Positions 1-8,510 of a stretch of 64,000 nucleotides of DNA are shown piece after piece. This stretch comes from Paracoccaceae bacterium (GTDB lineage: Bacteria > Pseudomonadota > Alphaproteobacteria > Rhodobacterales > Rhodobacteraceae): positions 209,281 to 273,280 of the forward strand of contig JAHRYM010000002.1 of the NCBI GenBank assembly GCA_020622085.1, read 5' to 3'. The notes beneath the pieces are model-generated. The model was not told where the DNA came from. It made no database searches and worked only from the letters and a program-made list of their open reading frames with translations. Numbering within the stretch: the first letter of the stretch is position 1; the number at the start of each line of letters is the position of its first letter. Position numbers and translations under genes: made by a program.

Positions 1-13
1 GCGTCCCCTTGTC

Positions 14-1201
14 TCAGGCGGCTGTCGCCAGTTGCACGGCAGTGCTGCGATAGACCTCTTGCGCTGCCGCCACGCCCGAGCCGAGCCGCACCGGCAGGCC
101 CAGATCGGCCATGGCCATCTCGGCCGTCGCAAGGCCCGAAAGCATCATCACGTCGGTAAGGCTGCCCAGATGCCCGATGCGGAAGACCTTGCCCGCGACT
201 TCGCCCAGGCCGGTGCCAAAGGCCACGCCATAGACCGAGGCCGCATGTTCGACGATACGCGTCGCGTTGAAACCTTCGGGCGTGCGGATGGCGCTGACGG
301 TATCGGACCAGCAATCGGGCGAGCTGGCGCAAAGCTGCATCCCCCAGGCCCTGACTGCGTCACGCACGCCGCTGGCAATCCGGTTGTGGCGGGCGATCAC
401 ATTGTCGAGCCCTTCAGCCAGCAGCATCTCGGTGGACAGTTTCAGCCCGTTCAGCAGGCCCACCGCCGGGGTATAGGGATAGGCGCTGCCCGCGTAGCCC
501 TTTGCCATGTCGCGCACGTCGAAGAATGTCCGCGGCAGGCGCGCGGTTTCGACCGCAGCCATTGCCTTGGCGGAAAGGCCGACGATGGCCAGCCCTGCGG
601 GCAGCATGAAGCCCTTCTGGCTGCCGGTCACGGCGGCATCCACGCCCCAGTCATCCATGCGGAACTCCATCGACCCGATGGAGGACACGCCATCAACCAG
701 CAGAAGCGCCGGATGCCGCGCCGCATCCATGGCCCGCCGGACCGCCGCAATGTCGCTTCTGACCCCGGTCGCGGTTTCATTGTGCGTCGCCAGAACGGCC
801 TTGATCTCATGCGCCTTGTCGGCGGCAAGAATTTCCTCGAATCGCCCGGCCGGGATGCCTTCACCCCAGGGGGTTTCCACGACCTGCACCTGCAGCCCGT
901 GGCGCTGGCACATGTCGATCCAGCGGTGGGAGAACATGCCGTTGCGCGCGGCCAGGACCCTGTCGCCGGGCGAAAGCGTGTTGCTGATCGCAGTTTCCCA
1001 ACCGCCTGTTCCTGTAGAGGGGAAGACGAAGACCTGCGCGCTTTCCGTGCGCAACACCTTTTTCACCCCCGCCAGCGCCGGATGCAGGATCGCACCGAAC
1101 AAAGGCGAGCGGTGGTCGATCGTCGGCATGTCCACGGCCTTGCGCAGCACTTCGGGCATGTTGGTCGGGCCGGGGATGAAGACGGGGTTCTGCATCGACA
1201 T
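14..1201 (-). CDS. bhcA: L-aspartate--glyoxylate aminotransferase (BhcA-like)
   Basis: A 395-residue class V (fold type I) PLP aminotransferase of the serine/alanine-glyoxylate aminotransferase family. Visible: N-terminal FIPGPTN, the substrate/PLP segment FPSTGTGGWE, VDGVSS, and the PLP lysine in TGSQKGF. The start is fixed by GAGGAGG 7 bases before the ATG at 1201; an in-frame ATG further upstream lacks this. It diverges from an IclR-type regulator, which is the arrangement of bhcR/bhcABCD in Paracoccus denitrificans, where BhcA transfers the amino group of aspartate to glyoxylate to feed the beta-hydroxyaspartate cycle. The rest of the operon (bhcBCD) would lie left of the window and is not seen. 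A plain serine-glyoxylate aminotransferase is the alternative. Confidence 0.85.
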   Translation of the reverse strand: MSMQNPVFIPGPTNMPEVLRKAVDMPTIDHRSPLFGAILHPALAGVKKVLRTESAQVFVFPSTGTGGWETAISNTLSPGDRVLAARNGMFSHRWIDMCQRHGLQVQVVETPWGEGIPAGRFEEILAADKAHEIKAVLATHNETATGVRSDIAAVRRAMDAARHPALLLVDGVSSIGSMEFRMDDWGVDAAVTGSQKGFMLPAGLAIVGLSAKAMAAVETARLPRTFFDVRDMAKGYAGSAYPYTPAVGLLNGLKLSTEMLLAEGLDNVIARHNRIASGVRDAVRAWGMQLCASSPDCWSDTVSAIRTPEGFNATRIVEHAASVYGVAFGTGLGEVAGKVFRIGHLGSLTDVMMLSGLATAEMAMADLGLPVRLGSGVAAAQEVYRSTAVQLATAA

Positions 1202-1372
1202 GGCATTCCTCCTCGATTGGCTTGCAGGAAGGCTAACAGCGGCCATCCCATGACACAATTTTTTTGAAATATTTTTTCATTGATTTGTTTTCGGAAATTT
1301 TCCATGATTTACAGGGCGCTGCATTTTTCATCGCCGGGCGCCCGCCCCCCCCACCGCAAAGGAAATCCGGCC
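1202..1372. promoter_or_regulatory. bhcA/bhcR divergent promoter with IclR-type inverted repeats
   Basis: This AT-rich gap between the divergent genes holds two short perfect inverted repeats: TGAAA-N5-TTTCA at 1265-1279 and GGAAA-T-TTTCC at 1293-1303. Both resemble the classical IclR-family operator TGGAAATNATTTCCA. Inference: these are the binding sites of the adjacent IclR protein. No -10/-35 pair was clear enough to call. Confidence 0.55.
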
Positions 1373-2191
1373 ATGCCCACCGAACGCCGCCCGCGGGGCC
1401 GCCCCAAGGGGTTCGATTCCGATCCGACCCAGGTCGTCAACCAGTCGCTTGACCGCGCCATCGACCTGCTTGCAACCCTGGCGGCCAGCGGGGCGATGAC
1501 GCTTTCGCAACTCTCGGTGGCGATGGGGCAATCGAGCGCCACGCTTTACCGGCTGCTCACCACCTTCCAGCTGCGCGAAATGGTCGAGGTCGACCCGATG
1601 ACGCAGGCCTGGTCAGTCGGCCCGGCCACCTTCCGGCTGGGGGCGGCCTTCCTCCGGCGGTCCGATGTGGTTGATCGCGCCCGCCCGGCGATGCGCCGTC
1701 TGATGGAGGAAACCGGAGAGACCTCGAACCTGGGCATCGAACGCGGCCATCAGGTGCTGTTCATCAGCCAGGTCGAAACGCATGAATCGATCCGTGCCTT
1801 TTTTCCGCCGGGCACGCTCTCGCCGCTCCATGCCTCGGGGATCGGCAAGGCGCTTCTGGCGCATCTGCCGCAGGACCGGCTGGCCCGTCTTCTGGCGACC
1901 GGGCCCCTGGAGCGGTTCACCGGCCGCACTCTGACCGACCCCGGCACCCTGATGTCCGAGCTGGAGAGGATCCGCACGCAGGGCTTTGCCTTCGATGACG
2001 AAGAAAAGGCCGAAGGCATGCGCTGCATCGCGGCACCCATCCTCAACATCCATGGCGAGGCGGTGGCAGGGATTTCGATTTCCGGGCCGTCGAACCGGAT
2101 CAGCCGCGAAAGGGCGGACCTGATCGGGGCTATCGTGCGCGAGGCAGCGCAGGATGTGTCGCGCCGGCTGGGCGCCCCTGTCAGTCAGTAA
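1373..2191 (+). CDS. bhcR: IclR-family transcriptional regulator (BhcR-like)
   Basis: A 272-residue IclR regulator: a winged-helix HTH (about residues 20-80, QSLDRAIDLL...LSQLSVAMGQSSATLYRLL) followed by the IclR ligand-binding domain (SPLHASGIGKALLAHLP, AAPILN, AGISISGP). The N-terminus RRPRGRPKGF is an AT-hook-like basic arm that may reach the AT-rich promoter. ATG 1373 follows AAAGGA. It diverges from bhcA; in P. denitrificans BhcR responds to glyoxylate and controls the bhc genes, so the same role is inferred here. Its 3' end overlaps the convergent aquaporin gene by 11 bp. Confidence 0.82.
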   Translation: MPTERRPRGRPKGFDSDPTQVVNQSLDRAIDLLATLAASGAMTLSQLSVAMGQSSATLYRLLTTFQLREMVEVDPMTQAWSVGPATFRLGAAFLRRSDVVDRARPAMRRLMEETGETSNLGIERGHQVLFISQVETHESIRAFFPPGTLSPLHASGIGKALLAHLPQDRLARLLATGPLERFTGRTLTDPGTLMSELERIRTQGFAFDDEEKAEGMRCIAAPILNIHGEAVAGISISGPSNRISRERADLIGAIVREAAQDVSRRLGAPVSQ

Positions 2192-2843
2192 CCGGGGGGT
2201 CGTCCGGCGCAAACAATCCGCGCGCGACAAGGATCGCCGCCGCCGCCCCGGCAAGCTGCGAGAGGACAAGCATCGGCAGGTGGCCGGGCAGGATTCCACC
2301 CGGGGTGGCGGTCAGCGCCCGGGCCAGCGTGACGGCGGGGTTCGCCATCCCGCCCGAGGCAGTGAACCAGACGCCACAGGCCGAAATGCCGCCGACCAGC
2401 GCCGGAACCAGCGCGGGGCGGACATGCATTCCACCCGCGATCACCAGAATCAGGCAGAAGGTCGCCACCCCTTCCGACAACCAGAGCGAGGCGCCACTGC
2501 GGGCAATTGTGCCGCCTTGCAGGACCGGCAGGCTGAACATCGCATGCACCATGAGGACGCCCGCCACCGCCCCCAAGAGCTGCGCCACGACATAGGCCCC
2601 GGCCCGGGTGGGCCCGATGTCGCCGCGCGACAGGAACAGCAGCGAAACGGCCGGATTGATGTGGCCGCCCGATACCCGCGAAAAGACGGTGATCAGCGTG
2701 AAGAGCGAGAGTCCGACAACCGCCGAGACCGGAACGGGCGCCAGCGCACCAAGACCGGCCGCCCCCTGCCCCGCCCCGATCACGGCCGCAGCCAGCATCG
2801 CCGTGCCGATCGCTTCGGCCAGCGCCGCGCGGGTCTGATGCAT
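2181..2843 (-). CDS. MIP-family aquaporin (AqpS-like)
   Basis: A 220-residue six-helix major intrinsic protein with both pore motifs: HINPAVS in the first half and MANPAVT in the second. The second NPA is followed by VTLARAL instead of the NPAR of water-selective aquaporins, a pattern I associate with the bacterial AqpS/arsenic-linked MIP branch. It would sit in the inner membrane and pass small neutral solutes (glycerol, metalloid hydroxides); the actual solute is unknown. No ars genes adjoin it, although an arsC lies at 24.2 kb. The start lacks a convincing ribosome-binding site. Confidence 0.75.
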   Translation of the reverse strand: MHQTRAALAEAIGTAMLAAAVIGAGQGAAGLGALAPVPVSAVVGLSLFTLITVFSRVSGGHINPAVSLLFLSRGDIGPTRAGAYVVAQLLGAVAGVLMVHAMFSLPVLQGGTIARSGASLWLSEGVATFCLILVIAGGMHVRPALVPALVGGISACGVWFTASGGMANPAVTLARALTATPGGILPGHLPMLVLSQLAGAAAAILVARGLFAPDDPPVTD

Positions 2844-2865
2844 CTACCAACTGCCCCCCGGTGTT

Positions 2866-3585
2866 TCAGGCGACCTTCCGATCGCCCGCGCCCGACTTGT
2901 CACGCGGCGGTGCATAGCCCCCCGCCCGCGTGGTGCGCAACCCAAGCCGCGCCATGGCTTCGCACAGACCCACGGCACAGACGACGCCATCCAGCACCGG
3001 CACGCCATGTTCTGCCGCCAGTTGCGCGGCCAGATCCGTCATGCCGGCGCAACCCAGCACGATCGCTTCCGCGCGGTCGTCGCTGATCGCAAGGCCGATC
3101 TCGGCGCTGATGCGGTCGCAGGCATCGCTGCCCGGCTTTTCCAGATCGAGCACCGGAACCTCGCTTGACCGGACCCGCGCGCAGCGGGCCGCAAGGCCGT
3201 ATTTGTGCAGGTTGTGCTCAAGCGCGGGAACCGACCGGCCAAGCGTGGTCACGACCGAGAACTTGTTCGAAAGCATCGTCGCCATATGATAGGCGGCTTC
3301 ACCGATGCCGACGACGGGGCGATCGGTCACGCAGCGCGCCGCATCAAGGCCGGTGTCGTCGAAACAGGCGATAACCACGGCGTCGAAGTCCTTTTGCTGC
3401 CGGATCACCTCCAGCAGGCCGGGCACGCTGATCGCCTCGTCGTAGTAGCCTTCGATCGACACCGGTCCGCTTGCCGGGTTGACGGCGATGATCTCGGTCC
3501 CGGGGGATGCGACGCGGCGTGCTGCCGCGCCAATCTTTTCGGTCATGGCTGCAGTCGTGTTGGGGTTGATAACCAGAATACGCAT
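2866..3585 (-). CDS. Asp/Glu/hydantoin racemase family protein
   Basis: A 239-residue cofactor-independent racemase of the hydantoin/allantoin racemase group. It opens with the signature INPNTTAAMT and has the two catalytic cysteines expected for two-base racemisation, in VIACFDDTG and VLGCAGMT. It is the last gene of the ABC importer operon, 9 bp after the livF-like ATPase, so it probably acts on the imported compound or its breakdown product. Hydantoin or allantoin is plausible; no hydantoinase or carbamoylase is visible nearby, so the substrate stays open. Confidence 0.78.
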   Translation of the reverse strand: MRILVINPNTTAAMTEKIGAAARRVASPGTEIIAVNPASGPVSIEGYYDEAISVPGLLEVIRQQKDFDAVVIACFDDTGLDAARCVTDRPVVGIGEAAYHMATMLSNKFSVVTTLGRSVPALEHNLHKYGLAARCARVRSSEVPVLDLEKPGSDACDRISAEIGLAISDDRAEAIVLGCAGMTDLAAQLAAEHGVPVLDGVVCAVGLCEAMARLGLRTTRAGGYAPPRDKSGAGDRKVA

Positions 3586-3594
3586 TCGCCGCTC

Positions 3595-4347
3595 CTAAAG
3601 ATCGCCGCCCAGATAGGCCGCCTTGATCCGCTCATCGCCCATCAGTTCTTTTGAATCGCCCGACAGCACCACCGAGCCGGTGGACATGGCATAGGCCCGG
3701 TTCGAGATCGACAGCGCCATGCGGCTGTTCTGTTCGACCAGGAGAACCGTCACCTTTTCATCCCGGCTGATCGCCACGATCGCGCGGGCGATGTCCTGCA
3801 CCAGCTTCGGCGCGATGCCGAGGCTGGGCTCGTCCAGCAACAGAAGCTTCGGCTTGGCCATCAGCGCGCGGCCGATCACCATCATCTGCTGCTCGCCTCC
3901 CGAAAGGGTGCTGGCCTGCTGGTTGAAGCGTTCCTTCAGTCGCGGGAAGCGGGTCAGCACGCTGTCGAGCGTCTGTTCGATCCCCTGCTTGTCAGTGCGG
4001 GTGAAGGCCCCCATCAGCAGGTTGTCCTTCACGCTCATCAGCGGAAAGACACGGCGGCCCTCGGGCACCATGGCGATGCCACGTTTCACGATCTCGGCCG
4101 CAGACGTGCCGTCAAGGCGCTGGCCCATGTAGCTGATCTGGCCCGACTTTATCTTGCGCAACCCGGTGATCGCCCGCAGGATCGACGACTTGCCGGCGCC
4201 GTTCGCGCCGATCAGCGCCACGGTCTCGCCTTCATGCATCTCGATCGAGACGCCTTTCAGCGCGTAGACATGGTCATAGTAAAGCTCGACATTGTCGAAG
4301 CTCAGCATCTTCTGTGCCGCCGGAGCGGCCTGTGCGGTCTGGTTCAT
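3595..4347 (-). CDS. HAAT-family ABC transporter ATPase (LivF-like)
   Basis: A 250-residue ATPase of the branched-chain amino acid/urea-type importers. Walker A is GANGAGKSS, the signature LSGGEQQM, Walker B LLLLDEPS. A short N-terminal extension (about 13 residues) precedes the domain. It pairs with the livG-like ATPase 3 bp upstream to energise the two permeases on the cytoplasmic side. Part of one operon running 8304 to 2866. Confidence 0.88.
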   Translation of the reverse strand: MNQTAQAAPAAQKMLSFDNVELYYDHVYALKGVSIEMHEGETVALIGANGAGKSSILRAITGLRKIKSGQISYMGQRLDGTSAAEIVKRGIAMVPEGRRVFPLMSVKDNLLMGAFTRTDKQGIEQTLDSVLTRFPRLKERFNQQASTLSGGEQQMMVIGRALMAKPKLLLLDEPSLGIAPKLVQDIARAIVAISRDEKVTVLLVEQNSRMALSISNRAYAMSTGSVVLSGDSKELMGDERIKAAYLGGDL

Positions 4348-4350
4348 GGG

Positions 4351-5136
4351 CTACATCCCGATCGCGGCGTCTTCGGAGCCCAGGTAGGCTTCGATGACGC
4401 GGGGGTTGGCCTGGATTTCGGCAGGCGAGCCTTCGGCGATCTTCTCGCCGAAATTGATGCAAACGATGCGGTCGGAGATCTTCATCACCGCCGGCATGTC
4501 GTGTTCGACAAGAAGAACGGTCACGCCGCGTTCGTCGCGCAGGCGGCGCACCAGCCCGACCATGCGCATCGTCTCGTCATGGTTCATGCCGGCGAAGGGT
4601 TCGTCGAGCAGGATCACCTGCGGATGCGTGGCCAGCCCGATCGCCATGCCCAGCGCGCGCAGATGCCCCTGCGGCAGGTTCGAGGCGAGCTCGTTGCGGA
4701 TCGCCTGCAAGCCCAGGAAGTCGATGATGTCATCGGCCGACCGGGCAAAATCCGCTTCGTCGCTGCGGGCCTGGGCCGAGCCGAGGAAGAAGCCCCAGAG
4801 CGAGGCTTTCGATCGCAGGTGATGCGAGACGATGACGTTTTCGCGCACGGTCATCGAGCGGAAGATCGTCGTTTCCTGGAATGTCCGCACAACGCCCAGA
4901 CGCGCCACCTTGTGGGGGGCTATGCCCGAGATGCGGGAGCCCTTGAACAGCACCTCGCCACTTGTCGGAGTGACGAAGCCCGCGATCTGCTTGAACAGCG
5001 TCGACTTGCCTGCGCCGTTCGGCCCGATCACCGAAAGGATCTCGCCGGGCCGCACGTCAAAACTGATGTCCTTGTTCGCGGTCAGGCCACCATAGCGCTT
5101 GGTCACGCCCCGGATCTGGAGGATCGGTTCGCTCAT
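4351..5136 (-). CDS. HAAT-family ABC transporter ATPase (LivG-like)
   Basis: A 261-residue ATPase with Walker A GPNGAGKST, Walker B VILLDEPFAGMN and a C-terminal LivG-type tail (PRVIEAYLGSE). The ABC signature reads LPQGHLR rather than LSGGQ; LivG proteins often have LPYG variants, so this is a divergent but probably functional form. It overlaps the livM-like permease by 4 bp (ATGA), indicating translational coupling. Confidence 0.88.
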   Translation of the reverse strand: MSEPILQIRGVTKRYGGLTANKDISFDVRPGEILSVIGPNGAGKSTLFKQIAGFVTPTSGEVLFKGSRISGIAPHKVARLGVVRTFQETTIFRSMTVRENVIVSHHLRSKASLWGFFLGSAQARSDEADFARSADDIIDFLGLQAIRNELASNLPQGHLRALGMAIGLATHPQVILLDEPFAGMNHDETMRMVGLVRRLRDERGVTVLLVEHDMPAVMKISDRIVCINFGEKIAEGSPAEIQANPRVIEAYLGSEDAAIGM

Positions 5137-6155
5137 TTGCCGCCGCCTTTCTTTTCCAGCAGGCTGAGGACGCCGTTGGGCAGCACCAGCATCAGCGCGA
5201 TCATGGCACCCGAATAGATGAGAAGCTGGTATTCCCTGGCCACCGACAGGAGATCCCAGCCGAAGTAGAGCAGGAGCGTGCCGAGCATGGGTCCGAAGAC
5301 ATAGCCCAGACCCCCGAGGAAGCAGTAGAGCATGAAGTTGACGCTGTCCGTCACCACGAAGGACGAGGGATAGATCGACTGCGAGATGGCGACGAACATC
5401 GCCCCGGCGAGGCCGCCGAAGAAGGACGAGATGGCGTAGGCCAGCACCCGCAGCATGGCGGTATTGACCCCGATCGAGGCCGAAAGCTCCTCGTTCTGCT
5501 GGAGCGAGCGGCAGAGGTGGCCAAGGCGCGAATTCACGATGCGCCAGAGGACCAGATAGGTCAGCACCATCAGCACGGCAGCCATCAGGTAGAAGGCAAG
5601 CTTCGGGTTCCCGAGGCTGGCGAAATCGGGGATGACCGTCAGGCCGAAGATCGACAGCTCGCCCGGAAGCGGGATCGAGGTGATGCCCTTGGCGCCGTTC
5701 GTCACCGGAAGCGCCAGCGCGGTCAGGCGGGCGACCTCGGTCAGGACCAGGGTGACCATGGCGAAGTAGACACCGCGCAGGCGCAGGATCGGAAGGCCGA
5801 TGGCCACGGACACGGCGGCACTGAACAGCCCCGCCATTGGCAGCGTCGCCCAGAAGCTGAACCCGGCCTGCGTCACGAGGATGGCCGAAACATAACCCCC
5901 GACCAGCGCATAGGCGCCCTGCCCGATGTTGATGCGTCCGATGTAGAAGGTCAGCCAGACACCCGCCGCGCCGACAGAAAGCAGGGCAACCGAGGTGAGC
6001 GTGTAGTAGAAATCCCAGCGGCCGGTCAGCACGATGAGCAGGGGAACCAGAACGAAGACACCCAGGAGGAAGGCGCCGACGCCAAGCAGTCGGGAAGGGG
6101 TCATTGCAACATTCCGTTGACGGATTTCGGTTGCGGGGTTCGGAGTATCGGCCAT
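5133..6155 (-). CDS. HAAT-family ABC transporter permease (LivM-like)
   Basis: A 340-residue polytopic inner-membrane protein. It has the LivM permease features IGQGAYALVGGY near residue 80 and FFGGLAGAMFV near 245, plus a 25-30 residue hydrophilic N-terminal extension before the first helix. It forms the translocation channel with the LivH-like partner. Four bases separate it from livH and it overlaps livG by ATGA. Confidence 0.87.
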   Translation of the reverse strand: MADTPNPATEIRQRNVAMTPSRLLGVGAFLLGVFVLVPLLIVLTGRWDFYYTLTSVALLSVGAAGVWLTFYIGRINIGQGAYALVGGYVSAILVTQAGFSFWATLPMAGLFSAAVSVAIGLPILRLRGVYFAMVTLVLTEVARLTALALPVTNGAKGITSIPLPGELSIFGLTVIPDFASLGNPKLAFYLMAAVLMVLTYLVLWRIVNSRLGHLCRSLQQNEELSASIGVNTAMLRVLAYAISSFFGGLAGAMFVAISQSIYPSSFVVTDSVNFMLYCFLGGLGYVFGPMLGTLLLYFGWDLLSVAREYQLLIYSGAMIALMLVLPNGVLSLLEKKGGGK

Positions 6156-6159
6156 CGCA

Positions 6160-7029
6160 TCACCCCCAGGGCTTGCCCATCAGGCCCTGCGGCCGGATGG
6201 CGAGGAAAACCATGAGGCTGGCGAAGATCACCAGATAGGTCACGTCGCCATAGGCGGCGAGCAGCGTCAGGCCGATCGATTCCATCATGCCCAGAATGAA
6301 CCCGCCGGCGATGGCGCCCGAGATCACGCCCGCGCCCCCGATCATGATCATCATGAAGGCCTTGACCGAGGTCGGCCCGCCCATGCCGAGGTTGATGCCG
6401 GTGATCGTCACCAGAAGCCCGCCCACAAGGCCCGCGAGCATCGCGCCCAGCGCGAAACCGATCATCGAGTAGCGGTCGACATCGACGCCCATCAGTTGTG
6501 CGGCGACCCGATCCTGCGCCAGTGCGCGCATGGCGCGGCCGGTGCGGGAATACTGCATGAAAAGAATGAAACCCACGATCAGGCTGATCGCCAGAAAACC
6601 GATCAGGATGCGGTCATAGGGCATGATCAGCCGCATGTCCCAGTTGAACACGCCACCCACGATCTTGGGCACGCCGCGCTGCTTTTCCCCGAACAGCAGC
6701 AAGATCACCGCATCCAGGAAAAAGGCGATGCCGGCGGCCAGAAGCATGGTGGATTCGTCACGCTTGGATCGACGGATGACCGGACGGAACAGGAATTTCT
6801 CGATCAGCGCCCCCATCACCGCCAGCACCACCGCCGAGGCGATGAGCCCGACGATGAAAGGCAGGCCCAGTTGCGCGACCAGGGTATAGGTGACAAAGCC
6901 GCCGAAGACATACATCTGTCCATGGGCGAAGTTCAGCACGTTCATCAACGAGAAGATCAGCGTCAGGCCCAGCGCGATCAGGGCATATTGCGCGCCCAGA
7001 TAAAGGCCATTGGCAAGGATCTGTTCCAT
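6160..7029 (-). CDS. HAAT-family ABC transporter permease (LivH-like)
   Basis: A 289-residue permease with the LivH hallmarks: N-terminal LANGLYLGAQYALIALGLTL, LNFAHGQMYVFGG and the cytoplasmic loop RTGRAMRALAQD that contacts the ATPase. ATG 7029 is chosen because AAAGGA lies 9 bases upstream; an in-frame TTG 18 bases earlier has no such site. A strong stem-loop separates it from the binding-protein gene. Confidence 0.87.
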   Translation of the reverse strand: MEQILANGLYLGAQYALIALGLTLIFSLMNVLNFAHGQMYVFGGFVTYTLVAQLGLPFIVGLIASAVVLAVMGALIEKFLFRPVIRRSKRDESTMLLAAGIAFFLDAVILLLFGEKQRGVPKIVGGVFNWDMRLIMPYDRILIGFLAISLIVGFILFMQYSRTGRAMRALAQDRVAAQLMGVDVDRYSMIGFALGAMLAGLVGGLLVTITGINLGMGGPTSVKAFMMIMIGGAGVISGAIAGGFILGMMESIGLTLLAAYGDVTYLVIFASLMVFLAIRPQGLMGKPWG

Positions 7030-7055
7030 CGGAGTGGTCCTTTGCAAGAGAAACA

Positions 7056-7091
7056 GCAGGGCCCGGCCCGGGAAAAAAATCCGGGCCCTGC
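7056..7091 (-). other. intra-operon stem-loop after the binding-protein gene
   Basis: A perfect 11-bp inverted repeat (GCAGGGCCCGG / CCGGGCCCTGC) with a 14-base loop sits between the binding-protein stop and the livH start. Such hairpins commonly protect the upstream mRNA or attenuate downstream genes, giving excess binding protein over membrane parts. The T-run (minus strand) is inside the loop, so it is not a typical intrinsic terminator. Confidence 0.6.
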
Positions 7092-7116
7092 GTCAGACAC
7101 TGAAGGGTCGTAAGGG

Positions 7117-8304
7117 TCAGTCGACCTGCGCGACGAACAGCGTCTCGAACTTGCCATCCTTGTATTCGTTCACCACCAGCGGCACCGAAACCTGCCGCTT
7201 CTGCCCGAACGAGGTGGTGCCGACATAGGTCAGCTTGGCATCGCCCACCATGAAGGGGTTCGGCGCCTCGAAGGTGTCCATGGTCTTCTTGAACTCGTCC
7301 ACGTTGTCGATCGCCGCCGGGTTCGCCTTCAGCGTCTCGACGATGTATTCCAGCGCATAGACCTTGGTGTTCGACTCGTCGTTGTATTCGCCGAACATCT
7401 TGGTGTAGCGGTCAACGAATTCCTTCATCGTGTCCGAGGCCAGTTCCGGCGTCGAGGCACCGCCGACCGAGATGAAGCCGTTCGCAAGCTCGCCCGCGCC
7501 TTCCGCCAGAACGGCGGCATCCTGCGCGGTCTCGGTCGAGATCAGGCCGGTGAAGCCCAGTTCACGCGCCGAACGGATCAGCTGCGGCGCATTTGCGGGC
7601 GAGACGCCCGACAGAACCAGCAGGTCCGGTGCAGACTGGATCACCGGCAGCAGGACGGGGGTGAAGTCGGTGGTATCCATCTGGTAGGTCACGGAGTCGG
7701 ACACCACCTCAAGCCCCAGGGCCTTGGCGGCGGCGGAACCGGAATCGCGCTGGGAAAGCGGGTCGGATTCGTTGCCGGCCACAAAGGCCACCTTCTTCAC
7801 GCCCTTGTTTTCCATCAGGTATTTGTAGATCGCCGGGCCCGACTGATAGTTGGCCACCATGCCGAGAATCGCGTTCGACGCGGGGGGCGTGTAGAGTTCT
7901 TTCGGGAAGGCATAGGGGAAATACATGATCCCGTTCTGCTCGGCCACCGGACGCACCGCCGCCGCGCCGTCATCGACGTTCGGGCCGACGACATAGTGGA
8001 TGCTGTCCTGCGCCATCTTCTCCATGCCCGCGATCGCGCGCTTGGGGTCTTTCTGGTCGTCGAAGGGCACGATTTCCACGTCATAGGTGGTTTCGCCGAT
8101 CTTGACTCCGCCCAGTTCGTTCAGCCAGGCGGCCCGCGCCTCCATCGAGCGCTGGTTCGAGATGCCCCAGGCTGCGGCCGGGCCTGACGTCACGCCGACG
8201 AAACCGATCTTGAGCTTTGCATTTTCGGCCAGGGCGGGAGAAAGGAGCGCAATGCTCGCCGCGCAGGCAAGGGCCGTGGTCTGAAGGAAAGTCCGACGCT
8301 TCAT
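7117..8304 (-). CDS. HAAT-family periplasmic substrate-binding protein
   Basis: A 395-residue type I periplasmic binding protein (LivJ/UrtA-like). The N-terminus MKRRTFLQ plus a hydrophobic stretch ending ALA-E (about residue 27) is a signal peptide with a twin-arginine-like motif, so Tat export is possible. The two-lobed Peripla_BP_6 fold is suggested by KIGFVGVTSGPAAAWG at the start and QKDPKRAIAGMEKM. First gene of the importer operon; GGGAG precedes the ATG. Ligand unknown; the co-operonic racemase suggests a hydantoin-, ureide- or amino-acid-like compound. Confidence 0.85.
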   Translation of the reverse strand: MKRRTFLQTTALACAASIALLSPALAENAKLKIGFVGVTSGPAAAWGISNQRSMEARAAWLNELGGVKIGETTYDVEIVPFDDQKDPKRAIAGMEKMAQDSIHYVVGPNVDDGAAAVRPVAEQNGIMYFPYAFPKELYTPPASNAILGMVANYQSGPAIYKYLMENKGVKKVAFVAGNESDPLSQRDSGSAAAKALGLEVVSDSVTYQMDTTDFTPVLLPVIQSAPDLLVLSGVSPANAPQLIRSARELGFTGLISTETAQDAAVLAEGAGELANGFISVGGASTPELASDTMKEFVDRYTKMFGEYNDESNTKVYALEYIVETLKANPAAIDNVDEFKKTMDTFEAPNPFMVGDAKLTYVGTTSFGQKRQVSVPLVVNEYKDGKFETLFVAQVD

Positions 8305-8392
8305 GGTTGTGATCTCCCTGTGGATCGTTTGTCGTCCCGTTTATTTTCTCGAAGAACGGCAGACTCGCCCCTTCGGTGCACTGATGGAACAA

Positions 8393-8404
8393 ATTGTTTA
8401 CAAT
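8393..8404. promoter_or_regulatory. FadR/GntR-type operator in divergent promoter
   Basis: ATTGT-TT-ACAAT, a perfect inverted repeat, contains TTGT-N2-ACAA, which fits the FadR-subfamily GntR operator pattern TNGT-N(0-3)-ACNA. It lies in the 206-bp gap between the ABC operon and the gntR gene, so it could control both. Binding is inferred. Confidence 0.55.
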
Positions 8405-8510
8405 CATGTCAACGATAATGTTATGCTGTGTGAATGATGGCGTTGCTTGTCGTCTGCGCCAGTGGCGACTATTCCTGAAATTCCACTGAACTCCCGGATC
8501 GGCATTCGAA

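Noticed and set aside
32-1267. A 411-codon plus-strand frame opposite bhcA
   Set aside because: The minus strand encodes a complete PLP aminotransferase with a strong Shine-Dalgarno site; the plus frame has no recognisable domain.
4351-5136. Treating the LivG-like ATPase as inactive because its signature is LPQGH
   Set aside because: Walker A, Walker B and length are normal and LivG proteins often deviate in the signature; kept as functional.
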